In this document: positions 8,000 through 16,602 of the stretch, piece after piece | Numbering within the stretch: the stretch's first letter is position 1 | How the letters are laid out: the number at the start of each line of letters is the position of its first letter | Source: Pseudosulfitobacter pseudonitzschiae | GTDB taxonomy: Bacteria > Pseudomonadota > Alphaproteobacteria > Rhodobacterales > Rhodobacteraceae | Length of the DNA: 64,000 nucleotides | Direction: 5' to 3' | Assembly (NCBI RefSeq): GCF_002222635.1 | Contig: NZ_CP022417.1 | Coordinates: forward strand, 186,001-250,000 | Made by a program: the position numbers and the translations under genes | The notes under the pieces: model-generated | What the model was told of the DNA's origin: nothing | Databases searched by the model: none | What the model saw: only the letters and a program-made list of their open reading frames with translations

Positions 8000-10378
8000 T
8001 CACAGAGATCGCGGCGGGCTGATCGGGCGGCCATGTGTCAGGCCGTTTACCTTTTCCACGATGCCATGTGCGTCGATGCCGAAATGGCGGTACAGGTCTG
8101 CGATGGTGCCCGTCTGGCCAAAATGTTCGACGCCCAGCGATACCGTCTGATGGCCGATAACCGACCCCAACCAAGCCAACGTGGCGGGATGGCCGTCGAT
8201 CACGGTGACAAGTTTGCAATCGCGCGAAAGGCCACCGAGCAGGGTTTCGACATGCGATCGCGCGGCGGGATTGCCCCGTGCCCTAGCGCGTTGTGCTGCG
8301 GTCCAGCCTGCGTTCAGCCGGTCGGCGGAAGTGACGGCCAGAACAGCGACATCGCGGCGGCCTTCGGCGATGATACCGGCCGCGCGGATGGCTTCGGGTG
8401 CGACAACACCCTGATAGGCAATCACCACCTCGCAATTGGGTCCGGGTTTACGCAGCCAGTATGCCCCGTCGATGGCGCCCTGCCGAAAGTCGTCGTCAAC
8501 GCGTTTTCCGGGCTGTTCGATGGGGTTGGTGGACAGCCGCAGATAGACCGATCCGCCGGTTTCGTCGCGCAGCCATGTGCGTTCATCCGGATCACCCTCG
8601 CCGCTGCGTTGCAGGTATTCGAACGACCACTGCATAATGACCGCCAACTCGTCGACAAAGGCAGGCTCGAACGCGGCAAGACCGTCTTGGCTCATCCCGA
8701 TCAGGGGGGTGCCGATGGATTGGTGCGCGCCGCCCTCGGGGGCCAGCGTGATGCCGGACGGGGTGCCGACGATCATAAAGCGGGCGTCTTGGTAGCAGGC
8801 GTAGTTCAGCGCATCCAATCCGCGTGCCACAAAGGGATCATAGACCGTGCCGATGGGGATCAGCCGTTTGCCGAACAGCGAATGGGACAGGCCCGCAGCG
8901 GCCAGCAGCAGGAACAGGTTCATTTCGGCAATGCCCAGTTCGATGTGCTGCCCTTGTGGTGTGAATTCCCATTTCGCGGTCGAGGGGATTTTTTCGTTGA
9001 TGAATGTGTCTTGTTGTTCAGCTCGTGCAAACAGTTTGCGGCGATTGACCCACGGGCCAAGGTTGGTTGTGCCCGTCACATCGGGTGATGTGGTGACGAT
9101 GCGCGCGGCCAGCGCACTGTCGCCTTTGGACAGGTCGTCAAGGATCTTGCCAAAGCCCATCTGGGTTGAAATTTCGCGGTCGGTGGCAATTTCGATTGTG
9201 GGAACGTCCAGCACGTCATCGCTGTAGCGCCGTGGCCCTTTGGCAAAGAACGGCACCGTTGCAAGGAAATCGCGCAGGGTGTCGGGGTCTTCGACGGTTG
9301 CGAACCTGTCCCATTCCTGACCTTGCGGCACACCCATCAGTTTTTGCCACGCGGCCATCTGCGTGGGGTTCATCAGCCCGCCGTGGTTGTCCTTGTGGCC
9401 CGCAATCGGCGTGCCCCAGCCCTTGATTGTGTAAGCAAGGAAACAGACGGGGCGGTCGTGGTCGATGGCGTCAAAGGTTTCGGCCATCGTGTGCACGCAG
9501 TTGCCGCCAAGGTTTTCCATCAGCTCGGCCAGTTCGTCATCACTGCGCCCTTCGATCAGTCGGGTCACATCGCCCTGATCGCCCAGACTGTCCATCAGCC
9601 GGTCGCGCCATGCCGCCCCCCCCATGAAGGTCAGCGCCGAATAAAGCTGGTTGGGGCAGTTGTCGATCCAATCGCGCAATGTCTCACCGCCCGGTTCCTT
9701 GAAGGCGGCGCGCTGCAAGTGGCCGTACTTGATGCGTACCACGTCCCAGCCGAAGGCCTCGAATATCTTTTCGACCCGTTTGAACAGCCCCTCGCGCACC
9801 ACGCCGTCCAGCGACTGGCGGTTATAGTCGATAATCCACCACGCGTTGCGCAGATCGTTTTTCCAACCTTCTTGCAGGCATTCGTAAATGTTGCCTTCGT
9901 CAAGTTCAGCATCACCCACCAGCGCCACCATCCGGCCCAAGGGAATGTCATTGCCCCAGCGTTTGGCATGGATGTAATCCTGCACCAGCGACGCAAAGGA
10001 TGTGATCGCTACGCCCAGACCGACCGAGCCGGTCGAAAAATCCACGTCGTCGATGTCTTTGGTTCGCGACGGATAGGACTGCACGCCGTTCAGGCCGCGA
10101 AAGTTCTGCATCTTTTCCAGTGTCTGTTGGCCGATCAGATACTGCATGGCATGGAACACTGGCGAGGCGTGGGGTTTGACCGCGACGCGGTCTTCGGGCC
10201 GCAGCGCCGAGAAATACAGGGCAGACATGATCGAAACCATCGACGCCGACGACGCCTGATGCCCGCCGGTCTTGATGCCTTCGGTCTTTGGGCGGATGTG
10301 GTTGGCGTTGTGGATCATCCAGTGCGACAGCCACAAAAGGCGCTGTTCGATCGTCTTGAGGTGGTGGAAGCGGGTCAT
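8000..10378 (-). CDS. Transketolase/AceE-like homodimeric TPP-dependent enzyme (2-oxoacid dehydrogenase E1-like, MdeB type)
   Basis: 792-aa protein with the full three-domain layout of homodimeric TPP enzymes. The TPP/magnesium motif is GDAELDEGNIYE (about residues 175-186) with Asp/Asn downstream (IIDYN). The first domain has a conserved GGHQASSAS and PHASPVFHAMQYL as in AceE, and the pyrimidine domain has the ELGIAEMNLF glutamate. The C-terminal domain has LVTVIDGHPATLAWL. It resembles the pyruvate/2-oxobutyrate dehydrogenase E1 group, including MdeB, more than sugar transketolase. Start at ATG 10378 is preferred (GGA 7 bp upstream); the open frame upstream is not conserved-looking. It diverges from an Lrp/AsnC regulator, as in methionine degradation loci, but no methionine gamma-lyase is present. 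Confidence 0.75.
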   Translation of the reverse strand: MTRFHHLKTIEQRLLWLSHWMIHNANHIRPKTEGIKTGGHQASSASMVSIMSALYFSALRPEDRVAVKPHASPVFHAMQYLIGQQTLEKMQNFRGLNGVQSYPSRTKDIDDVDFSTGSVGLGVAITSFASLVQDYIHAKRWGNDIPLGRMVALVGDAELDEGNIYECLQEGWKNDLRNAWWIIDYNRQSLDGVVREGLFKRVEKIFEAFGWDVVRIKYGHLQRAAFKEPGGETLRDWIDNCPNQLYSALTFMGGAAWRDRLMDSLGDQGDVTRLIEGRSDDELAELMENLGGNCVHTMAETFDAIDHDRPVCFLAYTIKGWGTPIAGHKDNHGGLMNPTQMAAWQKLMGVPQGQEWDRFATVEDPDTLRDFLATVPFFAKGPRRYSDDVLDVPTIEIATDREISTQMGFGKILDDLSKGDSALAARIVTTSPDVTGTTNLGPWVNRRKLFARAEQQDTFINEKIPSTAKWEFTPQGQHIELGIAEMNLFLLLAAAGLSHSLFGKRLIPIGTVYDPFVARGLDALNYACYQDARFMIVGTPSGITLAPEGGAHQSIGTPLIGMSQDGLAAFEPAFVDELAVIMQWSFEYLQRSGEGDPDERTWLRDETGGSVYLRLSTNPIEQPGKRVDDDFRQGAIDGAYWLRKPGPNCEVVIAYQGVVAPEAIRAAGIIAEGRRDVAVLAVTSADRLNAGWTAAQRARARGNPAARSHVETLLGGLSRDCKLVTVIDGHPATLAWLGSVIGHQTVSLGVEHFGQTGTIADLYRHFGIDAHGIVEKVNGLTHGRPISPPRSL

Positions 10379-10499
10379 AGAAATTCCATCAATTTGGCGT
10401 TTCATTGCTATATATCGCGTGTCGTGCCGTGATTCTCTGCTTTCTTTGCTGCTATTGCATCTGTATTGGTGGAAGTATCCAACGAAGGCGGATTTTGTG

Positions 10500-10967
10500 A
10501 TGGTTTCAGCCAACCCCGACATATTAGATCTGGGCATTTTGCGTGCCTTGCAAACCAACGGGCGTGCATCGATTCAAGAGATTGCGGCGCAGGTTGGTCT
10601 TAGTCCGTCGCCGGTGGCCCGCCGCGTGCGGCTGCTGGAAGAGGCAGGTGTGATTACGGGCTATGCCGCGCTGATCGACGAGACGTCATTGGGTTTCGGC
10701 TTTTCAGTGTTTTTGTCGGTTAAACTGGAAAAGCAGGTGGATGATGCGCTGGCACGGTTTGAACAGGCGATCGCGGGCCATCCCGAGGTTGTGGATTGTT
10801 GGCTGATGACAGGAAATCGCGATTATCTGTTGCGCATTGCCACCAGCGGACTGGAAGAATTCGAACGTTTTCTGGTCGGTACTTTCACCAAGATTCCGGG
10901 TGTTGCGTCGATTGAAAGCTCGATTCCGTTGCGGCGGGTGAAGTCGGGGCAGGCGCGGCTGGGTTAG
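10500..10967 (+). CDS. Lrp/AsnC-family transcriptional regulator
   Basis: 155-aa feast/famine regulator. An N-terminal helix-turn-helix (about residues 8-60; DLGILRALQTNGRASIQEIA then LSPSPVARRVRLLEEAG) is followed by a RAM/AsnC ligand-binding domain (FSVFLSVKLEKQVDDALARF; VVDCWLMTGNRDYLLRI). The start is placed at ATG 10500, with AAGGCGG about 8 bp upstream; a longer open frame to 10272 runs into the divergent enzyme gene. It probably senses an amino acid or 2-oxo acid and controls the TPP enzyme gene on the other strand across a 120-bp shared promoter region. Confidence 0.9.
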   Translation: MVSANPDILDLGILRALQTNGRASIQEIAAQVGLSPSPVARRVRLLEEAGVITGYAALIDETSLGFGFSVFLSVKLEKQVDDALARFEQAIAGHPEVVDCWLMTGNRDYLLRIATSGLEEFERFLVGTFTKIPGVASIESSIPLRRVKSGQARLG

Positions 10968-10973
10968 GGCGGT

Positions 10974-11357
10974 TCAGGCGGGGACCATCGCCAGTGCTTC
11001 GACTTCGACCAGAAATTCGGGGCGGGTAAATCCGGTGACGATCAACAGGGTTGAGGCGGGTTTTACTGCCAGATCCTGCACTAGCCTGTCGCGCACGGCC
11101 ATATAGGGGGTGAAATCCTCGCGGCGGGTGACATAGCCGGTAAAGCGGAGGACGTGGGAAAAATCCGTACCTGCTGCGTCCAGAATGGCGCGGATGTTGT
11201 CAAAACACAGTTCGGCCTGTACTGTGACATCGAGCGGAATGGTGCCATCTGTCGCCAACGCCAACTGGCCCGAGGTGGCAATCAAGCGCCCAGCCTGAAC
11301 GCCGTGCTCATAGGCCCCGAAGGGCGCGGGCAGGCTGTCGGGAGTTAGCGCCTTCAT
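10974..11357 (-). CDS. RidA/YjgF-family protein
   Basis: 127-aa Rid-family protein, normal length for the trimeric imine/enamine hydrolases. It has the core features SLPAPFGAYEHGVQAGRLIATSGQ near the N-terminus, FDNIRAILDAAGTDFSHVLR in the middle, and ASTLLIVTGFTRPEFLVEVEA at the end. The RidA-type catalytic Arg in R-P/S-x-S is not obvious here; KPASTLL stands in its place, so it may be one of the Rid subfamilies without that residue. Start at ATG 11357 has GGGGAG 7 bp upstream. It overlaps the TetR gene by 4 bp and is co-transcribed with it. A link to pyrimidine/heterocycle breakdown (as RutC) is suggested by the neighbours. Confidence 0.82.
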   Translation of the reverse strand: MKALTPDSLPAPFGAYEHGVQAGRLIATSGQLALATDGTIPLDVTVQAELCFDNIRAILDAAGTDFSHVLRFTGYVTRREDFTPYMAVRDRLVQDLAVKPASTLLIVTGFTRPEFLVEVEALAMVPA

Positions 11358-11983
11358 ATACGTCTCCCCTTTTCGTCCAGCCCGCAGCGGCGCAAAAACA
11401 GCGCGCTGGCCTCGGCGGTGATGCGGTCGGCGTCCATTGGTTGATCTGGGGCCACGCCCATCAGCATCCGCGCCTGTGCTTCGTATTCGGCGTAATGTTG
11501 CGTGACGGCCCACATGTTGATCTGGAACAGTAGCGGATCGACCGGCGCGATTTTCCCTGCGTCGATCCATGCGCGAATGGTGTCGTTCGCCTCTTCGACC
11601 GAGGTGCGCAGTTCCCCCCAGTGGTCGCCCATTTCAGGCGCGCCGCGCGCCATTTCATTGGCAAAGAACCGCGACACATCGGGATGATCCAGCGCGTGCT
11701 CGATCTTGCGGCGGATGTAGTTGGTGATCGCCTCGGCGGGGTCTTCCAGCGCAGAAGACAGCGAGAAAAGCTCGCGCCAGTGCGACACGATATAGCCAAG
11801 CACCTCTTGGTAGAGGTCCTCTTTGGAGGTGATGTAGTAGTGCAGCTGCGCCTTGGATATGCCTGCGGATTTGGCAATGACCTGCGTTGAGGTGCCTGCC
11901 AGCCCGTTGCGCGCGAATTCGCGGATGGCCGCATCGCGGATCGCCTCGTGAATGGCGCTGCGCCGTATTTTTGCTGTGGTCAT
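11354..11983 (-). CDS. TetR-family regulator, RutR-like
   Basis: 209-aa TetR repressor. N-terminal helix-turn-helix: IREFARNGLAGTSTQVIAKS, then AGISKAQLHYYITSKEDLYQ. C-terminal ligand domain resembles the YcdC/RutR type (YIRRKIEHALDHPDVSRFFA and FQINMWAVTQHYAEYEAQ). RutR proteins sense uracil/thymine and control pyrimidine degradation. Start at ATG 11983 with AGGA 7 bp upstream. First gene of a two-gene operon with ridA. An imperfect dyad (GGTTTTGTTACAAACC, 11999-12014) directly upstream could be autoregulatory. A RutR-box-like site stands before the catabolic operon that ends 165 bp upstream of it, making that operon the likely target. Confidence 0.8.
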   Translation of the reverse strand: MTTAKIRRSAIHEAIRDAAIREFARNGLAGTSTQVIAKSAGISKAQLHYYITSKEDLYQEVLGYIVSHWRELFSLSSALEDPAEAITNYIRRKIEHALDHPDVSRFFANEMARGAPEMGDHWGELRTSVEEANDTIRAWIDAGKIAPVDPLLFQINMWAVTQHYAEYEAQARMLMGVAPDQPMDADRITAEASALFLRRCGLDEKGRRI

Positions 11984-12070
11984 TGGCAGTCCTGAATTGG
12001 TTTTGTTACAAACCCGCAAGGCTTTGATTGATCCGTGTAGTGCAGTCTTTGCGGCTGTGCAGGTCTAACA

Positions 12071-12112
12071 GAAAACCGTGCCCCCGCGCCAGCGCGCAAC
12101 CGGACGGGGGCA
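12071..12112 (-). terminator. Intrinsic terminator of the heterocycle operon
   Basis: TGCCCCCG (12079-12086) and CGGGGGCA (12105-12112) form a perfect 8-bp stem with an 18-nt loop. Read on the minus strand the stem is followed by a short T-rich stretch (CGGTTTTC). It lies 37 bp beyond the stop codon of the binding-protein gene. Confidence 0.65.
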
Positions 12113-12148
12113 AAGTTCTGTTTGCAAAAGGATACGGCCTTGCCCGTC

Positions 12149-13159
12149 TTAGTTGCCTGTCAGCTTGGCCTTGAGGTCCAGCCCGCGCCCTTTGTTGACG
12201 AACTGGCTGGTGGCGACCTTGGACAGATCAACCGCGCCGTCTTCGATGATGCCGCTGGACACGGCCAGATCGTGAAACGCTTTGATCCGCTCTTCGGACA
12301 TCGCCCCGATGCCCATTTCCAGCGCGTCGCCGCTGTCGATGATTTCAAGCGCCTGAAGCTGGGCCACTTCCTTGTCCAGTTTTTCAACGGTCATTTCGGG
12401 GTTGGCCGCCATGATTGCCTGATAGGCGGGCGCGCGATCACCGTACAGAAAGTTGACCCAACCTTCGATGGTAGCATCGACAAACCGCTGCACCAGCTCG
12501 GGGTTTTCGTCGATCAACTGCTGGCGCGTTTCAATCGTGGCGGCATAGGTGTTCCAGCCATTGTCGGCCAGCAGGAACACGTCGACCTCGGCGCCCTGTT
12601 CGACCGCATAGATCGGCTCGGCGGTGCCATAGGCCTGTTGCACCATTTTGTCGTCGGCCAGAAACTGGGCAAGGTTGTAGCCATAGGGGCGCAGCTGTTC
12701 GTTGCGGAAACCGTTGCTTTGCACCATCCATTCCCAAAAACTGAACTGGCCGTCTTTTGACACCAGAACAGTCGGGGCCTCCTTGAGCGCTTCAAAATCG
12801 GTATACTGGCCCTTGTGTGCCATCAGGGCTTGGGGGTCTTTTTGGTACAATGCCGCAATGACCGTAGTTGGGATGCCGTTGCGCACATTGTCAAATGACA
12901 ACAACAGGTTGCCCGCCATCAAAAAATCCAGCCGCCCCGCAGACAGCATCGGGCGGTTGTTGACCTGCGGCCCGCCGGGGCTGATTTCGACATCCAACCC
13001 GTATTTTTCATAGGTGCCATCGGCCACCGCCTGATAAAATCCGCCGTGCCCGCCCTGGGCCAGCCAGTTGGTGCCCATAACAACCTTGTCATTGGCCCAA
13101 GCCGTCGATGCGGCAAGCAGGGCGCAGGCTGCGCTGAATGCTGTCAGTGTTTTTTTCAT
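12149..13159 (-). CDS. ABC transporter periplasmic binding protein, NMT1/THI5-like
   Basis: 336-aa secreted binding protein with a Sec signal peptide (MKKTLTAFSAACALLAASTA, cut after WA). The mature protein opens VVMGTNWLAQGGHGGFYQAV and YEKYGLDVEISPGGPQV, the fold of NMT1/THI5-type receptors used for pyrimidines, taurine and related small nitrogen compounds. Last gene of the six-gene minus-strand operon (17394-18194 down to here), overlapping the FAD oxidase stop by 4 bp. It should deliver the substrate to the permease and ATPase encoded upstream in the same operon. Substrate unknown; a pyrimidine or other N-heterocycle is suggested by the deaminase and creatininase-like enzymes. Confidence 0.85.
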   Translation of the reverse strand: MKKTLTAFSAACALLAASTAWANDKVVMGTNWLAQGGHGGFYQAVADGTYEKYGLDVEISPGGPQVNNRPMLSAGRLDFLMAGNLLLSFDNVRNGIPTTVIAALYQKDPQALMAHKGQYTDFEALKEAPTVLVSKDGQFSFWEWMVQSNGFRNEQLRPYGYNLAQFLADDKMVQQAYGTAEPIYAVEQGAEVDVFLLADNGWNTYAATIETRQQLIDENPELVQRFVDATIEGWVNFLYGDRAPAYQAIMAANPEMTVEKLDKEVAQLQALEIIDSGDALEMGIGAMSEERIKAFHDLAVSSGIIEDGAVDLSKVATSQFVNKGRGLDLKAKLTGN

Positions 13160-14547
13160 GCTGTTTCTCCTTGTTGGTGTTGGTCATCGCGGCGGGCCAT
13201 ATCGTCGGTCCAGCCGCGTGTTTTTCCGGGGTTCATCAGCCCGTAGGGGTCTGCCCGTTTTTTGAAATCTATTTGTGCGGTGTCGATTTCCTTCATGCCG
13301 CCGTCTTCGATGGTGATGACATGGGGGTCAAAGATCGTGCAGCCGTCGGTTTGTTCCAGCTCGGCGATCAGGCGGTACATCTCGTCTTTGCCGCGATAAC
13401 GCACCAGCGGCAGGGCAAAAATCTGGATATCTCCGTCTTGTCGCGCCATTTCGTGGTGCCAGAATATATCGTCGCCGTATCGTGCCATCTGACGCATCAC
13501 CACATCCACATCAAAGGGGCGGGGATAGGCGACCTGAAGATAGGTCCAGCCCGGATCAACCTTGAGCGCCTGCAAGGTGGTGTGGTTCCAACCGCATTCA
13601 TAAGCCGGTTGCAGGCCCGCTTCGCGGATTTTCTCCTTGGTCATGGCGAAGGACACGCGCCCGCCTTGTGCCTTGGCTTCGGCGGTGAAGCGATCCATTT
13701 CGTCCGGTGCGACCATGGCAAAGATCGCATCGCGGTCAGCGGGAAACAGATCACCAAATTTGGTGTAATAGGAGGCAAAGCGTCGTTCGACTGCCGTGAG
13801 AAGATAGCAGTCCATGCCGTCCTTTTGCGCCTTGGTGGCAAAGTTCAGCGCGCGGTCATAGCCGTCAAACAGGGCTGCGGTGTGAATCCAGTCGGTTTTC
13901 GGGGTCAGGGCAAGGCCCAGTTCGACCATGATCCCGTTGGTGCCAAAGGCGTGCTGTACCTTCTGGATGTCGCCGCCGTGCAGTTCGATTACCTGCGGGT
14001 CTTCCTCGACGGTGATAATCTTGACGTAGCTGACATTGCCCGGATCGCGCAGCATGCCGTGGCGCAGCGATCCGATGCCGCCCGATCCGCCCGCAAGAAA
14101 TCCGCCGATCGTGGCCATCTGGCGGGTTGACGGATACATCAGCAGTTCCTGCCCTGTCTCGTGGGCCGCATCATCCAGCCGCGAAATCCGCGCGCCTGCC
14201 TGTACGCGCACGTGGCCCTTGGTAATCTCCAGCACCTTGTCCAGTCGGGTCAGGTCCATGATGACACCGCCGTTCATCGGCACACATTGCCCGTAGTTTC
14301 CGGTGCCGCCGCCGCGCAGGGTCAGGGGCAGTTTGTATTTGGCAATCAGCGATGCCACCTGCATCACCTCTTCGACCGATTGCGGGACAACCAGCAGATC
14401 GCCGATCTTGTCCTTAAGCTGGTCGTTCAGGATCGGGCTGTACCAGAAATAATCATGGGACCGTGCGGCCAGATGCTTTTGGCTGTCGTGAAAGCGGATG
14501 CCGTCAAGTGCGGCCTTGAAAGCGGTTAGATCCGGATTGTCGGACAT
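13156..14547 (-). CDS. FAD-binding oxidase/dehydrogenase (PCMH/FAD_binding_4 type)
   Basis: 463-aa flavoprotein of the GlcD/VAO-like family. PCMH FAD domain: LVVPQSVEEVMQVASLIAKY, the pyrophosphate loop LRGGGTGNYGQCVPMNGGVI, then TIGGFLAGGSGGIGSLRHGM. The C-terminus has the family's DPYGLMNPGK sequence close to the end. No clear covalent-flavin His motif was identified. Such enzymes oxidise hydroxy acids, amines or heterocycles. It overlaps the deaminase by 1 bp and the binding protein by 4 bp, so it is an integral step in the operon's pathway. The exact reaction is not known. Confidence 0.8.
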   Translation of the reverse strand: MSDNPDLTAFKAALDGIRFHDSQKHLAARSHDYFWYSPILNDQLKDKIGDLLVVPQSVEEVMQVASLIAKYKLPLTLRGGGTGNYGQCVPMNGGVIMDLTRLDKVLEITKGHVRVQAGARISRLDDAAHETGQELLMYPSTRQMATIGGFLAGGSGGIGSLRHGMLRDPGNVSYVKIITVEEDPQVIELHGGDIQKVQHAFGTNGIMVELGLALTPKTDWIHTAALFDGYDRALNFATKAQKDGMDCYLLTAVERRFASYYTKFGDLFPADRDAIFAMVAPDEMDRFTAEAKAQGGRVSFAMTKEKIREAGLQPAYECGWNHTTLQALKVDPGWTYLQVAYPRPFDVDVVMRQMARYGDDIFWHHEMARQDGDIQIFALPLVRYRGKDEMYRLIAELEQTDGCTIFDPHVITIEDGGMKEIDTAQIDFKKRADPYGLMNPGKTRGWTDDMARRDDQHQQGETA

Positions 14548-15731
14548 TAAAGGTCTCCTTGAAAGGGGTGCAGAACCGCGCCATCGCGCCAGACACGCCG
14601 CGTGGCGGTCGCGCGGCTGATCACGTCATTCAGATCGGTTGCGTCAAAGTGGATAAAGCTGGCGGGGCCATCCACGCGGATGTCCAGCGTGGTGCCCATC
14701 CATGCGGCGGGCCGTGCGCTGATGGCGTCCAGCCAGTTGTCGGGCGGCAGGTGTCCCATCAGGACGCCCATGCGCAGCACGTCGATCAGGTCGTAGTCGC
14801 CATAGGGAAAGAACGCGTCCCGCACGTTGTCCGACCCTAACATGACCGGAACCCCTGCGGCGTCGGCCTCTTGCAGCGGGGCGAGGCCACGCAAACGGGG
14901 TGTGCGACCAGTGCGGGCGTCCTGAAGATAGCTGTTGGCACCGGGCAGAACGGTCAGCCCGATACCCGCATCGGCGGCGCGGGTCAAAAGCGTTTCGACT
15001 TCGGCGGGGTCACGCACCGACAGCGCGCAGCCGTGTCCGCATAGCACACGCCCCCCCATGCCGCGCTTGGCGGTCTGGTCGATAATTGCGTCGATACCGC
15101 GGGCGTCTGCGTCCAGCCCTTCGTCAACGTGGAAATCGAGGTGCAGATCGTGGCTTTCGGCCAGATCGAACAGGGTAGAGATGTCTGCCGCCTGATTGGC
15201 ATTGCGATAGACAAAGGCGCCCAGAACCCCGCCATCATGGCGCAGGGCAGGGGCAACATCGACTCCGATGCGCAGCAGATCATCCAGAGCGGTCAGCGAC
15301 GACAGTTGCAGATCGACACGCCCGCGCCAATCTTGCGCCAGTTCGCGCAGCACATGCCAGCCGCGCGGCGTGTCGGCGGTGGGCCAGTCCACATGGCTGC
15401 GCATCAGGGCGGTTCCGTGGCGATGTGCCTTGTCCAATGCTTGTGTCGCGCGGGCGCGCAGATCGTCATCGGTCCATCGGGCTGCGTCCTGTCCCATCAT
15501 CTCGATGGCGTCGAACAGCGATTGCGCGCGGCGCGGCATCCGCGCGGCGGTCATTGTCTTGTCCAGATGGGTGTGGATGTCGGCCAGCAGGGGCATCACA
15601 AAGCCGCCCCCGCCCGTCTGCGCAGGGCGCAGCGCCGTGATGCGCCCTGCGTCGTAAGCGATATCCCAATGACCGCTGCGCCCGGCGACGGACACACCCG
15701 CCAACACGCCTGAACTGGTTTCGTTGACCAT
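14547..15731 (-). CDS. Amidohydrolase, cytosine-deaminase-like
   Basis: 394-aa metal-dependent hydrolase of the amidohydrolase superfamily. Metal ligands visible in order: HTHLDK (the HxH after strand 1), LDFHVDEG (strand 5 His plus the DEG/catalytic Glu pattern of cytosine deaminase), CGHGCALS (strand 6 His) and LGSDNVRDAFFPYGDYD (strand 8 Asp). This set is typical for CodA-type deaminases acting on pyrimidines, triazines or creatinine. Start at ATG 15731, one base after the permease stop; the longer open frame starts inside the permease gene. It probably opens or deaminates the ring of the imported compound. Confidence 0.85.
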   Translation of the reverse strand: MVNETSSGVLAGVSVAGRSGHWDIAYDAGRITALRPAQTGGGGFVMPLLADIHTHLDKTMTAARMPRRAQSLFDAIEMMGQDAARWTDDDLRARATQALDKAHRHGTALMRSHVDWPTADTPRGWHVLRELAQDWRGRVDLQLSSLTALDDLLRIGVDVAPALRHDGGVLGAFVYRNANQAADISTLFDLAESHDLHLDFHVDEGLDADARGIDAIIDQTAKRGMGGRVLCGHGCALSVRDPAEVETLLTRAADAGIGLTVLPGANSYLQDARTGRTPRLRGLAPLQEADAAGVPVMLGSDNVRDAFFPYGDYDLIDVLRMGVLMGHLPPDNWLDAISARPAAWMGTTLDIRVDGPASFIHFDATDLNDVISRATATRRVWRDGAVLHPFQGDL

Positions 15732-15732
15732 C

Positions 15733-16602
15733 TTAATTCTCGCGCTTGATTTCGCTCTCGTGCCAGTGGCCAAGAACGGCGCGCGACAGCCATGCGGTGA
15801 TCAGGAAAATGCCAACGCCCAGCACCGAGACCAAGAACAGGGCGGCGAACATGCGCGGAATTTCGTTGCGAAAACTGGATTCAAGGATGCGCGATGCAAG
15901 GCCGGTGTTTTGACCCGCCGTGCCTGCCACGAATTCCGCCACCACAGCCCCGATCAGCGCCAGACCCCCCGCGATTTTCAGCGCGGCCATAAAATAGGGC
16001 AGCGCCGAGGGGATCAGCAGATACCGCAATCGTTGCCACGGGGTTGCCTGATACAGCCGAAACAAATCGCGCAGATTGTGGTCGGCACTGCGCAAACCAA
16101 TGGCGGTGTTCGACAGGATCGGGAAAAACGCGACAATCCACGCACAGATCAGCAAGGCCACGAATGTGTTGCTGACATAGATCAGGATTAGCGGCGCGAT
16201 GGCCACAACTGGCGTTACCTGAAGGATAACGGCAAAGGGAAACAGGCTCATTTCAACCGGGCGGGACAGGGCAAACAACATGCCCAGTGCCACGCCGCCA
16301 ATGATGGCCAGCACCAGCGACATCAGCGTCAGTTTGATGGTGAACATGGCGCTTTGCATCAGGCTGGACCAATCGGTCACCAGTGTTTGGGCGATCAGGC
16401 TGGGGGCGGGGATCAGGTAGTGTGGCACCTCGTTGTACCAGACAAGAAACTCCCAAATGCCAAGCGCAAGGATGATCGCCGAGATGGGCAGGATGTACTG
16501 CAGGCGGCGGTCACGGCGGTCGCGCAGGATACGCGGGTCGACCTGTGTGGCGAGCGTGGTGGCCCCGATCACGGGCGCTGTGTCAGTGGTTGAGTGCGAC
16601 AT
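15733..16602 (-). CDS. ABC transporter permease (SsuC/TauC/ThiX type)
   Basis: 289-aa inner-membrane permease with about six hydrophobic segments (ILPISAIILALGIWEFLVWY; LTLMSLVLAIIGGVALGMLF; FAVILQVTPVVAIAPLILIY). The EAA-type cytoplasmic loop is FRLYQATPWQRLRYLLIPSALPYF. This is the nitrate/sulfonate/pyrimidine type of BPD permease, matching the NMT1 binding protein and the ATPase in the same operon. It overlaps the ATPase stop by 20 bp. Confidence 0.9.
   Translation of the reverse strand: MSHSTTDTAPVIGATTLATQVDPRILRDRRDRRLQYILPISAIILALGIWEFLVWYNEVPHYLIPAPSLIAQTLVTDWSSLMQSAMFTIKLTLMSLVLAIIGGVALGMLFALSRPVEMSLFPFAVILQVTPVVAIAPLILIYVSNTFVALLICAWIVAFFPILSNTAIGLRSADHNLRDLFRLYQATPWQRLRYLLIPSALPYFMAALKIAGGLALIGAVVAEFVAGTAGQNTGLASRILESSFRNEIPRMFAALFLVSVLGVGIFLITAWLSRAVLGHWHESEIKREN

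Noticed and set aside
9323-10432. 369-codon plus-strand frame opposite the TPP enzyme
   Set aside because: The minus frame carries all TPP and transketolase motifs.
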